Source: Nostocoides australiense Ben110
GTDB lineage: Bacteria; Actinomycetota; Actinomycetes; Actinomycetales; Dermatophilaceae
NCBI RefSeq assembly: GCF_001050535.1
Contig: NZ_HG764815.1
Coordinates: 4,153,196-4,189,453, forward strand
Reading direction: 5' to 3'
DNA length: 36,258 nt
The notes beneath the pieces were generated by a model. That model saw only the letters and a program-made list of their open reading frames with translations. It made no database searches and had not been told where the DNA came from. The stretch's first letter is position 1. Each line of letters opens with the position of its first letter. A program made the position numbers and the translations under genes. Positions 8,904 through 17,137 of the stretch are shown in pieces.

Positions 8904-10034
8904 TCAGGCCGGCTCGCAGAGGGCGTGCAGCGTCTGCCCCATGACTCGGCCGGGGTCGGCGCCGGGCGTGTCGGGGTGCATCTCCCACTCGGCGAGCTGC
9001 AGAGAGTTGTCGAGCACCATCTTCACGCGCGGGAATCGTCGCGCCATGAAGGAGTCGAGGGCACCCTGCAGGTCATCGGTCTTGGTCAGTTCATCCGCGA
9101 GGACGACGGCATCCTCGGCACACATGGCGGCACCTTGCGCGATCAGTGGAGGGCAGGCGTGGGCAGCGTCGCCGATGACGATGGTGCGCCCGCGGTGCCA
9201 GGGGTCCTCGACGCAGATCGTCTCGATCCACTGATAATTCACGACCGCATCGTCGGGCAGGGCGTCGCGGATCTTGCCCCACGTGCCGCCATACCCCTGC
9301 CCGTGCTCCTTCATCACGTGCCCGTTGGGCTTCTCGCCGACGAACTCGCGGTCGAGATTCTCCTCGAGGAGGAAGGCGTAGCAGTAGTCCTCGGAGATCG
9401 GGGTGTAGCCGGCCTTGAACTTCGGCCCGCCGTAGTAGAGCTCCGAGCAGTCCATCTCCGGCGGTCGCGGCGCGACGACCCGCCAGATTCCCATTCCGAC
9501 CGGGCGGACCTCGGCGTCGATGCCGATCATCTCCCGGGTCTTGCTGCGAATGCCGTCGGCACCGATCACGAGGTCGACGGTCTCGGTGGAGCCGTCCGAC
9601 AAGGTGACCGTCGCCGCGTCGGCGTGGTCCTCGATCGCGGTGACCGACGTGCCGAGTCGCACGTCGACGCCGGCGTCAACGACGGCGTTGCGCAGGATCG
9701 TCGCGAGGTCGGAGCGCATCGCGCCGGCCGTGCCCGGCAGGTCGGGGCCACCCATGGGCGGGGTGGGGATCTCCATGATCAGGTCGCCATTGGCGGCCCG
9801 CATCCGCAGGCCACCGAACGGGAAACCCTTCGCCAAGACCTGGTCTATGACACCGACCTCCTTGAAGGCCTTGAGGGCGTTGCCCTGGATCGTCAGCCCG
9901 TGCCCGATGGCCGTCAGATCGTCCTGGCGCTCGACGAGGACTACATCGATGCCCTTCTGCGTCAACGCAAGCGAGACCATCGTCCCGGTGACGCCACCTC
10001 CGATGACGAGAACCTTCGACACTGCGGCGCTCAT
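8904..10034 (-). CDS. FAD-dependent aromatic monooxygenase (group A)
   Basis: 376 residues of the PHBH-like FAD_binding_3 family, single-component NAD(P)H-dependent hydroxylases of phenolic rings. The Rossmann motif is VIGGGVTGTM at the N-terminus, the second FAD motif is VIGADGIRS, and GDAAHACPP near residue 285 is the pyrophosphate-binding motif. The ATG at 10034 was preferred because GGAAGGAA lies just upstream; the 14 extra residues from an upstream start look non-coding. It is the first gene of the minus-strand operon and is divergent from the ABM-FAH-ALDH operon. In flavonoid pathways (for example FdeE of Herbaspirillum) this enzyme type hydroxylates the A ring before ring cleavage, which is the role suggested here by context only. 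Confidence 0.9.
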   Translation of the reverse strand: MSAAVSKVLVIGGGVTGTMVSLALTQKGIDVVLVERQDDLTAIGHGLTIQGNALKAFKEVGVIDQVLAKGFPFGGLRMRAANGDLIMEIPTPPMGGPDLPGTAGAMRSDLATILRNAVVDAGVDVRLGTSVTAIEDHADAATVTLSDGSTETVDLVIGADGIRSKTREMIGIDAEVRPVGMGIWRVVAPRPPEMDCSELYYGGPKFKAGYTPISEDYCYAFLLEENLDREFVGEKPNGHVMKEHGQGYGGTWGKIRDALPDDAVVNYQWIETICVEDPWHRGRTIVIGDAAHACPPLIAQGAAMCAEDAVVLADELTKTDDLQGALDSFMARRFPRVKMVLDNSLQLAEWEMHPDTPGADPGRVMGQTLHALCEPA

Positions 10035-10244
10035 GACGTTCCTTCCGTCGGCATTGACTTGGCGGGACCTACTCATCCCATCTGGGACAGGACGCTAGGG
10101 TCCGTCGGCGCCCACCGGAACCCAGAACTGCCTATGCCAGCCATCGCCCGCGCCGACTTCCGCCGACCCGCCCACCCCTCATACCGTCAAGGACGCGGCG
10201 CGACCTGCGTGCTGCACTCGACCATCTCTGCTAAGGAGCACCCC
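10035..10244. promoter_or_regulatory. Divergent promoter region with a short palindrome
   Basis: This 210-bp gap separates the minus-strand monooxygenase operon from the plus-strand ABM operon and must hold both promoters. It contains the palindrome TCCCA-TC-TGGGA at 10076-10087, inside a looser GGACC...GGTCC dyad. No strong consensus -35/-10 pair stands out. The palindrome is a candidate operator. Confidence 0.35.
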
Positions 10245-10535
10245 ATGGCGTATGTCGTCACCGCGACCTGGACCGTCCAGCCCGGCCACGAGGCAACGGT
10301 TGCCGATGCCATCGAGAAGCTCATCCCGCTCTCGCGTCAAGAGCCGGGCAACCAGTGCTACCACCCCTACCGCGACCCCGAGGTCGCGAACAAGTTCCAC
10401 TTCTTTGAGATCTACGACGACGAGGATGCCTACAAGGCGCACGGTGACTCCGAGCACTTCCAGACCTACGGTTTCGGCCAGGCGATCCCGGTCCTGGAGA
10501 ACCGTGAGCGCGCCTTCTACGAGACGATCGACTGA
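10245..10535 (+). CDS. ABM-domain monooxygenase-like protein (YgiN type)
   Basis: 96 residues with the ferredoxin-like antibiotic-biosynthesis-monooxygenase fold: YVVTATWTVQPGHEATVADA, then PGNQCYHPYRDPE, FHFFEIYDDEDAYKAHGDSEHF. Such small dimers oxidise quinols or anthrone-like phenols without a cofactor, or help remove quinones. The start has an AAGGAG ribosome-binding site 6 nt upstream, one of the best in the window. It is the first gene of a five-gene plus-strand operon; the FAH hydrolase starts two nt after its stop codon. It may act on the hydroxyquinol made by the neighbouring FAD monooxygenase. Confidence 0.85.
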   Translation: MAYVVTATWTVQPGHEATVADAIEKLIPLSRQEPGNQCYHPYRDPEVANKFHFFEIYDDEDAYKAHGDSEHFQTYGFGQAIPVLENRERAFYETID

Positions 10536-10536
10536 G

Positions 10537-11517
10537 ATGCGCCTGGCTCGTTATCGGCTGCGCTCCGATGCACCGGACGCTTCCTCCGTCGGGCTGGTGA
10601 TCGGCGGCAACGGGTCGTGGACCGTGCATCCGTTCGCCGACGGCAGTGACCTGATCTCGTTGCTGGCGTTGGAATTCGAGGCGCGGGAGGAGCTGGCCGA
10701 TGCGGCTGCCGCCGGGGAGGGGTATGCCGCCGCCGACGTCGTCCTGCTGCCGCCGGTCTATCCCGTGGCGATGCGCGACTTCCTCACCTTCGAGGCGCAC
10801 GTCGACGGGATGGAGAAGGGCCACGGCAACCCCGGGGCCCCCGATGAGTGGTATGACGCCCCAGTCTTCCTCTTCATGGCTCCGCACGCTGTGTGCGGCG
10901 CGTTCGACGAGATCGCGTATCCGCCGGACACCGAGCGGCTCGACTTCGAGCTGGAGATCGCGGCGATCGTCTGCAAGGACGCCCGCAATGTCACGCCGGA
11001 GGAGGCCAAGGGCGTCATCGGCGGCTACTGCGTGATGAACGACTGGTCCGCGCGCGACGTACAGGGCAAGGAGATGAAGCTCAAGCTCGGGCCCTCGAAG
11101 GGCAAGGACTTCGCGACGACGATCGGGCCGTGGGTTGTCACGGCGGACGAGCTCGAAAGCCACCGGGACGCCGATGGCTTCCTCGACCTCGGCATGAGCG
11201 TCAGCGTCAACGACGAGGTGGTCGGCTCCGACCGGTCCGCCAACATGGGCTGGTCCTTCGAGCAGCTCGTCTCGCATGCCTCGCGGGCGTCCTGGGTCAA
11301 GGCCGGCGAGGTGTTGGCGTCCGGCACCTGTGCCTCGGGTTCGCTCGCCGAGTCCTGGGGTCGCACCGGCCGGCTGACCCCGCCGCCATTGCAGGTCGGC
11401 GACGTCGTGTCGATGACCATCGAGCACCTCGGCACGATCAGCAATCGCATCGTCGCCTCTAATGAGGTTGTCCCGCAGACAGTTCCGGCGCGCCGCCGAG
11501 TGCCGGAAGGAGTCTGA
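10537..11517 (+). CDS. Fumarylacetoacetate hydrolase (FAH) family protein 1
   Basis: 326 residues. The C-terminal FAH domain shows the metal-binding residues in DFELEIAAIV (two Glu) and NDWSARD (Asp), plus a catalytic-type His in FLTFEAHV. The family hydrolyses C-C bonds in diketo acids or hydrates/decarboxylates ring-cleavage products, with Mg2+ or Mn2+. It closely resembles the second FAH protein at 18891-19847, both sharing GPWVVTADELE-like and HRDADGFL segments. It is located between an ABM protein and an aldehyde dehydrogenase. Its likely job is to split an acyl side chain from a ring-cleavage product, by analogy with FdeD-type enzymes. Confidence 0.9.
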   Translation: MRLARYRLRSDAPDASSVGLVIGGNGSWTVHPFADGSDLISLLALEFEAREELADAAAAGEGYAAADVVLLPPVYPVAMRDFLTFEAHVDGMEKGHGNPGAPDEWYDAPVFLFMAPHAVCGAFDEIAYPPDTERLDFELEIAAIVCKDARNVTPEEAKGVIGGYCVMNDWSARDVQGKEMKLKLGPSKGKDFATTIGPWVVTADELESHRDADGFLDLGMSVSVNDEVVGSDRSANMGWSFEQLVSHASRASWVKAGEVLASGTCASGSLAESWGRTGRLTPPPLQVGDVVSMTIEHLGTISNRIVASNEVVPQTVPARRRVPEGV

Positions 11518-11520
11518 CGC

Positions 11521-12939
11521 GTGGCGACGATCACGACCCGCAACCCGCACACCGGCGCCGAACTCGCGACCTACGAGTGCGCTGAAGGGGAACGGATCGA
11601 GGAGGTCCGGTCGCAGGCCGCCGCGGCCGCGGGTGCCTGGGGCGAGGTCGCCGTCGGCGACCGGACGCACCTGTTGCGCGCGCTGGGTGACCTGCTCACC
11701 GAGCGGCGGGAGGAGTATGCCGCGCTGATCACGGCCGAGATGGGCAAGCCCATCGCCGAGGCGCTCGGCGAAATCGACAAGTGCGCGTTGTCGTGCCACG
11801 TCGTGGCCGACCTGGCACCCGCCTGGCTTGCCGACGAGCCGGTCGCGACCTCGGCGCAGCAATCGTGGGTCTCCTACGTTCCGCTCGGGGTCGTCGTCGC
11901 GGTCATGCCGTGGAATTTCCCCTTCTGGCAGGTGATCCGGTTCGCGTGTGCGGCCCTGGTCGCCGGCAACTCCGGCATCCTGAAGCACTCGCCGAATGTC
12001 ACCGGCTGCGCCGTGGCGCTCGAAGAACTCCTGGACGCGGCCGCCTCTCGCGCGGGCGCCCCGGCCCAGCTGCTGCAGACGCTGGTCATCGATGAATCCC
12101 TTGTCCCGCAGATCATCCCGGCTCTGATTGCCGATGACCGGGTCGCTGCCGCCACGCTTACGGGCAGTGAACGCGCCGGGGTCGCCGTGGGATCGGCGGC
12201 CGGCGCGGCATTGAAGAAGGTCGTGCTCGAGCTCGGAGGCTCCGACCCCTTCGTCGTCCTCGATGACGCCGACCTCGATGCCGCGGCCGATGCGGCCATC
12301 CGGTCACGCTTCGGCAACGCCGGACAGAGCTGCATCGCCGCGAAGCGCTGGATCGTCCAGCAGTCCGTCGCCGACGACTTCGTGTCCCGGATCCAAGACC
12401 GGATGGCGCGCCTGGTGGCGGGCGATCCCGCCGACCCGGCCACGAACATCGGGCCGATGGCCCGCGGCGACCTGCGCCGCGTCGTGCACGAGCAGGTGCA
12501 GGACTCCGTCACCGAAGGCGCGACCCTCGTGGCCGGCGGCGTGATCCCCGTGGGTCCCGGATATCACTACCCCGCAACACTTCTCGACAATGTGTCGACG
12601 TCGATGACGGTCGCCCGCGAAGAGACGTTCGGGCCGGTGGCCTGTGTGATCCGGGTGGCCGACGACGACGAGGCGGTGCGCGTGGCGAATGACACGGCAT
12701 ACGGGCTCGGTGCCAGCGTCTGGTCGCGATCCGAACGCGGCCTCGCGGTCGGCACCCGCATCCGCTCCGGCGCACTGTTCGTCAACGCGGTCGTCGCCTC
12801 GGACGCCCGGATGCCGTTCGGCGGTTTGGGGCGCTCGGGACACGGCCGAGAGCTCGGAGCCGCCGGCGTCCGTGAGTTCACCAATGTGCGGACCGTCTGG
12901 ATCGGCGACGGCTCCCACCTGCCCACCATCGCGGAGTAG
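11521..12939 (+). CDS. NAD(P)-dependent aldehyde dehydrogenase, succinate-semialdehyde type
   Basis: 472 residues. The catalytic Cys is C271 in GNAGQSC, and the general base Glu is E237 in VLELGG, 34 residues earlier as in active family members. The signature VMPWNFPFWQ and the C-terminal MPFGGLGRSGHGRELG fit the SSADH/GabD subgroup. A GTG start follows the FAH stop by 3 nt. It probably oxidises a short semialdehyde produced by C-C cleavage of a ring-opened intermediate; the exact aldehyde is unknown. Confidence 0.92.
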   Translation: MATITTRNPHTGAELATYECAEGERIEEVRSQAAAAAGAWGEVAVGDRTHLLRALGDLLTERREEYAALITAEMGKPIAEALGEIDKCALSCHVVADLAPAWLADEPVATSAQQSWVSYVPLGVVVAVMPWNFPFWQVIRFACAALVAGNSGILKHSPNVTGCAVALEELLDAAASRAGAPAQLLQTLVIDESLVPQIIPALIADDRVAAATLTGSERAGVAVGSAAGAALKKVVLELGGSDPFVVLDDADLDAAADAAIRSRFGNAGQSCIAAKRWIVQQSVADDFVSRIQDRMARLVAGDPADPATNIGPMARGDLRRVVHEQVQDSVTEGATLVAGGVIPVGPGYHYPATLLDNVSTSMTVAREETFGPVACVIRVADDDEAVRVANDTAYGLGASVWSRSERGLAVGTRIRSGALFVNAVVASDARMPFGGLGRSGHGRELGAAGVREFTNVRTVWIGDGSHLPTIAE

Positions 12940-12958
12940 CCATGACCTGGAGGAGCCA

Positions 12959-13393
12959 ATGATCAGCGGACGATTCGACCATGTCGGCCTCAATGTCACC
13001 GACCTGCCGGGCATGACCCGGTGGTATTGCGACACGCTGGGCATGGAGATCTTCTTCGAGTTCGCGCTGGACCACGTGGACTTCCACGGAGTCATGCTGC
13101 GGCACCCGGACGGCTATCACATCGAGTTGCTGCACCGTCCCGGTGCGACCACCGGCATCCAGGCCACGAACCCCGTCGAGGCGGCATTGACGTTGGGCTA
13201 CAGCCACTTTGCGCTCGACGTGCCCGAGGTCGATCCTGTCTACGGCGCCCTCATCGCCGCCGGCGCGAGCGACCGGATGTCGCCGCGGCCCTCCCCGGAA
13301 CCGGGCGTGCGGATGGCCTTCGTCGCCGACCCCGAGGGCAACCTGATCGAGCTGCTCGATCGCACAGCGGTCCGGATGAGGGAGGCAGCATGA
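12959..13393 (+). CDS. VOC/glyoxalase-family protein
   Basis: 144 residues with the paired beta-alpha-beta-beta-beta motifs of the vicinal-oxygen-chelate fold. Likely metal ligands are the His in FDHVGL, the Glu in HIELLHRP, the His in GYSHFALD and the Glu in NLIELLD. It could be a lyase, isomerase or small dioxygenase. The ribosome-binding site GGAGGAG lies just before the ATG, and the stop overlaps the next start as ATGA. A role in turning over a ring-cleavage product or a reactive ketoaldehyde is inferred. Confidence 0.83.
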   Translation: MISGRFDHVGLNVTDLPGMTRWYCDTLGMEIFFEFALDHVDFHGVMLRHPDGYHIELLHRPGATTGIQATNPVEAALTLGYSHFALDVPEVDPVYGALIAAGASDRMSPRPSPEPGVRMAFVADPEGNLIELLDRTAVRMREAA

Positions 13394-14163
13394 CGGGGCG
13401 GCTCGACGGAAAGGTCGCGCTCATCACGGGCGTCGGTGGCGGGATGGGCGTCGAGGCGGCGCGCCTGTTCTGCGCCGCAGGCGCCAAGGTGGTCGGGTGT
13501 GACTTCTTCGAGGAAGGGGCGCGCCAGACCGAGGAGGCGGTCCGTGCCGAGGGCGGCGAGATCACGGTTATGGGCGGGGTCGACCTCGGTGACGCGCAGG
13601 CCGCGAAGGCGTGGATCGACCAGGCCGCCGAGGTCTACGGCGGCTTCGACATCCTCTACAACAACGCCTCCACTCAGCGCTTCGCCGGCATCGAGGAGTT
13701 GTCCGTCGAGGACTGGGACTACACGATGCGCAACGAACTCAACCTCGTGTTCTACGCGTGCAAGGCGGCCTGGCCGCATCTGAAGAAGCGGGGCGGCGGC
13801 GTGATCCTCAACGTCGGCTCGATCGCCGGTCTGCGGGGTGTGGAGTTCATGCCGCAGAACGCGCACGGCACAGCCAAGGCAGGCGTGATGTCGCTGACCC
13901 GGCAACTGGTCGTCGAGGGTGCACCGCACGGCATCCGCGCCAACACCATCAGCCCCGGGCTCATCGAGACGCCGAACACCCGGACCTTCCTTGCCGACCC
14001 GCCGGAGAACGTCAAGCGCATTGTGCTGGACCGGATTCCGGTCGGGCGAGTCGGGCAGCCGGCGGACATCGTCAACGCCGCGATCTTCCTCGCATCGGAC
14101 GACGCAACCTATATCAACGGCGCCAACCTCGTCATCGACGGCGGCGGTTCGGTCCTCGGGTGA
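13390..14163 (+). CDS. Short-chain dehydrogenase/reductase with HxxxK instead of YxxxK
   Basis: 257 residues, classical SDR length. The NAD(P)-binding motif is TGVGGGMG, followed by NNAS (usually NNAG) at 91-94 and the catalytic Ser S144 in VGSIAG. The catalytic motif reads H159-G-T-A-K163, so the usual Tyr is His. The remaining fold is intact (SPGLIETPN, INGANLVIDGG), so this is unlikely to be simple decay; SDRs with this change exist in a subgroup. It is the last gene of the ABM-FAH-ALDH-VOC operon, followed after 93 nt by a toxin-antitoxin pair. The substrate is unknown. Confidence 0.9.
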   Translation: MTGRLDGKVALITGVGGGMGVEAARLFCAAGAKVVGCDFFEEGARQTEEAVRAEGGEITVMGGVDLGDAQAAKAWIDQAAEVYGGFDILYNNASTQRFAGIEELSVEDWDYTMRNELNLVFYACKAAWPHLKKRGGGVILNVGSIAGLRGVEFMPQNAHGTAKAGVMSLTRQLVVEGAPHGIRANTISPGLIETPNTRTFLADPPENVKRIVLDRIPVGRVGQPADIVNAAIFLASDDATYINGANLVIDGGGSVLG

Positions 14164-14242
14164 GGCCATACGCGAGCTGACCGAGGACGAGAGGGTGCGG
14201 TTGCTGAGACTGCACTCGGCATACGGGAGTACGGGTACATTG

Positions 14243-14258
14243 ATACGGTAGACCGTAT
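14243..14258. promoter_or_regulatory. Palindromic operator at the antitoxin start codon
   Basis: The arms ATACGG and CCGTAT are separated by TAGA, and the right arm overlaps the ATG of the antitoxin. A further TACGGG copy lies upstream. Antitoxins of this type commonly repress their own operon through such a dyad. The assignment rests on symmetry and position. Confidence 0.55.
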
Positions 14259-14490
14259 GAAGACGACGATCGAGATCCCGGACGCCCTGGCGGCGGAGGC
14301 CAAACAGGTGGCGCGCGACGAAGGCTCGACGCTGCGCGACCTCGTCGTGACGGGTTTGCGCGCCGAGGTCGATCGTCGCCGCCGGCGGGGCGTGGTGGAC
14401 TTCGTCTTTCCCAGTTTCGGGGGTGACGGGCTGCTGCTGGATGTGGCGCCGGAGGGGATGATCGCTCGCTCGTATGGTTTGCCGGAATGA
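14257..14490 (+). CDS. vapB: VapB-type antitoxin
   Basis: 77 residues. The N-terminus MKTTIEIPDALAAEAKQVA is the typical beta-strand plus helix DNA-binding part of VapB/DUF2191 antitoxins, and the C-terminal part (PEGMIARSYGLPE) would wrap the toxin. The stop overlaps the start of the downstream PIN toxin as ATGA. It would neutralise the toxin and repress the operon through the palindrome at its start codon. Confidence 0.85.
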   Translation: MKTTIEIPDALAAEAKQVARDEGSTLRDLVVTGLRAEVDRRRRRGVVDFVFPSFGGDGLLLDVAPEGMIARSYGLPE

Positions 14491-14924
14491 TCGCGCTCGA
14501 CACGAACCTCCTCGTCTATGCCCACCGCCGCGACTCGGCTCATCATGCGGCTGCGGCTGCCGCGATCTCGGCGGCCGTGCTGCATCGCGGGGGCTGCGCC
14601 GTGCCGTGGCCCTGTCTGCACGAGTTCCTCGCTGTGGTCACGCATCCGCGGATCTACTCCCCGCCGACGCCGCCCGCGGAGGCGATCGCGGCCGTGGTGG
14701 CGCTGGCCGCGCAGCCCGGTGTCCACGTCATCGGTGAGGGGACAGATCACCTCACCGTGCTGTCTGACCTGCTGAGCAGCGGGCGCGTGACGGGTCCGAA
14801 GATCCATGATGCGCGGGTGGCGGCGATCTGCCTCGCGCATGGTGTCGACGCGTTGTGGTCGGCTGATCGCGACTTCTCCTGGTTCCCCGCTCTCCGCGTC
14901 GTCAATCCGCTGGTCACAGCCTGA
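14487..14924 (+). CDS. vapC: VapC-type PIN-domain ribonuclease toxin
   Basis: 145 residues with the PIN acidic residues D5 (LDTNLLVYAH), E46 (LHEFL), D108 (IHDAR) and D127/D129 (SADRDF), which bind Mg2+ for single-stranded RNA cleavage. The length matches the family. It is translationally coupled to the antitoxin. The residues needed for activity are all present, so the toxin is probably functional. Confidence 0.88.
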   Translation: MIALDTNLLVYAHRRDSAHHAAAAAAISAAVLHRGGCAVPWPCLHEFLAVVTHPRIYSPPTPPAEAIAAVVALAAQPGVHVIGEGTDHLTVLSDLLSSGRVTGPKIHDARVAAICLAHGVDALWSADRDFSWFPALRVVNPLVTA

Positions 14925-15014
14925 CCACGGGCCGGGGGAACGTGCGGCCGCCAGTGTGCGGAAATCGTGACGACATCGTCCTCGACTTGGGTGACCGACC
15001 GACGCAAGTGACGA

Positions 15015-16244
15015 TCAGGCGCCTAACTCATGCCGGAAGCGAGCCTCGGCGATGTCGATCGCAGCCAGTTGTTCGAGAATCTCGGATGGGGCCTTCTCGC
15101 CGATGACTTTCTGCAGCAACGGTGTCCGGTCGAAGACGAGGTCGCGGACAGGGCGCAGCGCCGCCGGCGCGTGGTGGAAAGCCTGTCCCAGACGATAGGC
15201 CAGTGTCGACTGGAAGGCGGTATGTCCGCGTCGGGGCTCCTCGAAGTCCTGCAGGGCCATCCGCACCGCCTGATAGTCGCGCAGATCGACCCCGGCCAGC
15301 CGGCGTCCGAGGAAGTAGCCGTCCTCGATCGCCATGCCCGCGCCGTAGGCGGCATACGGAGAGGTGGGGTGGGCGGCATCGCCGACGAGGGTCACGCGAC
15401 CGGACGACCACTGCGTCAGCGGCAGCCGGTCGCGAATGACCCAGCGCTGGACATCGGATGGCGCTGTCGCAGCGATGAGTTCGGGCAGCGGGGCGGCAAA
15501 GCCCGCGCCCATCCGGACGGCCTCGGTCTTCCAGTCGCCGGTGATCTCGGCCGTGCCGTCATGGGCGCCGAGCACCCACCACTGATAACCCCGCCGACCT
15601 TCGTGCAGGATCGAGGTCCAACTGCCCTGGATGGTCCGGTTGTGGCTGACGACGCACAGGCCCTCCTGTGCGCTCACCGGCGCGTCGAAGGTGAACCCGC
15701 CGAAGATGTGCAGGTCGTGCTCGCGCTTAGGGGAGTCGCCCCACAGGGTGCGCCGCACGAGGGAGTCGATGCCGTCGGCGCCGACGAGCACATCGACTTC
15801 GTGAACCTCGCCGTCGGCCATCGTGATGCGAACCGCTGATTCGTCCTGCTCGACCGACTCGACCCGAGCATTGACGCGCAAGGCGCCGTCGGGAAGCGCT
15901 GACTGCAACCGTCGGTAGAGCTGCGGACGCAGCATACCGATGAAACCGCCGCCGAAATCGTCGATGACATTCTGCGGCAGCCGAACTCGAGCTCGGACCC
16001 GGCCGTCAGCGCGCCGGAACTGCGATTCGCAGGGCGCGCCGAGGTCAGCGGTGTCGACGCCCATGAGGCCGAGTGCCTTGATGGGCGGTGGCCACAGGTT
16101 GAGGATGTTCCCGGCCGGCCTGGCCTGCGGATAGCGCTCCAGCAGCATGACGTCGTGCCCGCCTTGGGCGATCGACAGCGTCGCTGCCATGCCGGCCGGC
16201 CCGCAACCGATGACGGCGACGCGACCGCGTGGTGTGGTGGGCAT
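15015..16244 (-). CDS. FAD-dependent aromatic monooxygenase (second copy in the island)
   Basis: 409 residues of the group A flavoprotein hydroxylases, resembling salicylate or hydroxynicotinate hydroxylases. Motifs are VIGCGPAGMA at the N-terminus, VGADGIDS, and GDAAHPTSPY in the FAD pyrophosphate site. The ATG at 16244 has AAGGGAG upstream. It is divergent from the TetR regulator across a perfect inverted repeat (16280-16301), so TetR very likely controls it. It is not a close copy of the monooxygenase at 8904. By context it hydroxylates a ring to a catechol or hydroxyquinol, which the extradiol dioxygenase at 17138 then cleaves. Confidence 0.9.
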   Translation of the reverse strand: MPTTPRGRVAVIGCGPAGMAATLSIAQGGHDVMLLERYPQARPAGNILNLWPPPIKALGLMGVDTADLGAPCESQFRRADGRVRARVRLPQNVIDDFGGGFIGMLRPQLYRRLQSALPDGALRVNARVESVEQDESAVRITMADGEVHEVDVLVGADGIDSLVRRTLWGDSPKREHDLHIFGGFTFDAPVSAQEGLCVVSHNRTIQGSWTSILHEGRRGYQWWVLGAHDGTAEITGDWKTEAVRMGAGFAAPLPELIAATAPSDVQRWVIRDRLPLTQWSSGRVTLVGDAAHPTSPYAAYGAGMAIEDGYFLGRRLAGVDLRDYQAVRMALQDFEEPRRGHTAFQSTLAYRLGQAFHHAPAALRPVRDLVFDRTPLLQKVIGEKAPSEILEQLAAIDIAEARFRHELGA

Positions 16245-16279
16245 GGGCGCTCCCTTGCGAGTGATCTACATCGTCCGCG

Positions 16280-16301
16280 AACCGTAGTTGGCACTACGGT
16301 T
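16280..16301. promoter_or_regulatory. Perfect inverted repeat, probable TetR operator
   Basis: Arms AACCGTAGT and ACTACGGTT, a perfect 9-bp match, are separated by TGGC. The site is 35 bp before the monooxygenase start on one side and 86 bp before the TetR start on the other, ideal for one repressor controlling both directions. TAGACT at 16301-16306 could be the -10 box of the TetR-side promoter. Binding itself is inferred. Confidence 0.75.
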
Positions 16302-16340
16302 AGACTGCCCGAATGGATGCGTGCATGGCAAGAGGGCGCC

Positions 16341-16354
16341 GGCTGATGTCAGCC
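16341..16354. promoter_or_regulatory. Second short palindrome in the TetR leader
   Basis: GGCTGA and TCAGCC flank TG. It lies between the probable operator and the duplicated ribosome-binding site, within the predicted leader of the TetR gene. It could form a small hairpin in the mRNA or be a weaker protein site. Confidence 0.35.
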
Positions 16355-16355
16355 A

Positions 16356-16387
16356 TTGGTGAGGTGGAGAGTTGGTGAGGTGGAGAG
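16356..16387 (+). repeat. 16-bp tandem duplication of a ribosome-binding site
   Basis: TTGGTGAGGTGGAGAG is present twice back to back (16356-16371 and 16372-16387), directly followed by the TTG start of the TetR gene. Each copy has the purine-rich GAGGTGGAG stretch and its own TTG, but the 16-nt period puts the other TTG codons out of frame. Copy-number change here would alter leader length without changing the protein. Confidence 0.85.
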
Positions 16388-17011
16388 TTGACCGCAAGGT
16401 ATGCCGTGCGCGAACCCCGTCAGGAGCGCACCCGCGTCGCGTGGCAGCGCATCCTGGACGCGGGGGTCGCCGTGCTCGAAGACGAGGGTGCCGGCGGGTT
16501 CACCATCGATGCGATCTGCGCCCGGGCGAGCGTCGTCCCGCGGGCCGTCTATGACCGGGTCGACACCAAGGAAGCCCTCTTCTACGCCGTCTACGAGCAC
16601 GGTATGCAGCGGGTGCAACACACCGAAGGTCACCTGGAAGCTATTGCGCACCAAGACGTTCCACCCGCCGCTCGCATCCATGCCACCGTGCAGGCACTTG
16701 CTCAGGCCTTCGTCGATAACGAACGATTCCTGCGCGCCGTCGTCCTCGTGTCGAGTCAGGATCCCGAGATCGAGCGCCGCGGAGTGCAGTATGTCGCGCG
16801 GCTCTCCGCGCGGTTCGCCGCGGCTCTCCATCCCGCTCGCCCGGCGATGCGGCATTCCGATCCGGACGCTGCGATCCGCTGGATCTTCGGCGATCTCTTC
16901 GCGGCGCTCACCCTGCGCACGGCATACGGTCCCACCTTCTTCGGCCCTGCCCACACCGACGGCCAACACCTGGAGCACCTCTGCGCGCTGGCGCGCGCCT
17001 TCCTTCTCTGA
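16388..17011 (+). CDS. TetR-family transcriptional regulator
   Basis: 207 residues, typical length. The N-terminal helix-turn-helix spans about residues 15-62 (ILDAGVAVLEDEGAGGFTID, then VVPRAVYDRVDTKEALFYAVYEH), and the rest is an alpha-helical ligand domain. The TTG start is supported by GGAG 5 nt upstream. It is divergent from the FAD monooxygenase and upstream of the extradiol dioxygenase, so it probably senses the aromatic substrate or an intermediate and represses both units through the 22-bp dyad. It differs from its neighbours in using TTG and a duplicated ribosome-binding site. Confidence 0.9.
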   Translation: MTARYAVREPRQERTRVAWQRILDAGVAVLEDEGAGGFTIDAICARASVVPRAVYDRVDTKEALFYAVYEHGMQRVQHTEGHLEAIAHQDVPPAARIHATVQALAQAFVDNERFLRAVVLVSSQDPEIERRGVQYVARLSARFAAALHPARPAMRHSDPDAAIRWIFGDLFAALTLRTAYGPTFFGPAHTDGQHLEHLCALARAFLL

Positions 17012-17137
17012 CACTCGTCCGGAGCGCTGGCTCAACGGGCGATATCTGCCATCACTGGAGACGAGTTCCGCCGCGAGCCGGGCAGCCATACCGTCGAGAC
17101 CATCCCTGAAGCAGGCACGCGGAGCGAGGAAGCGACC

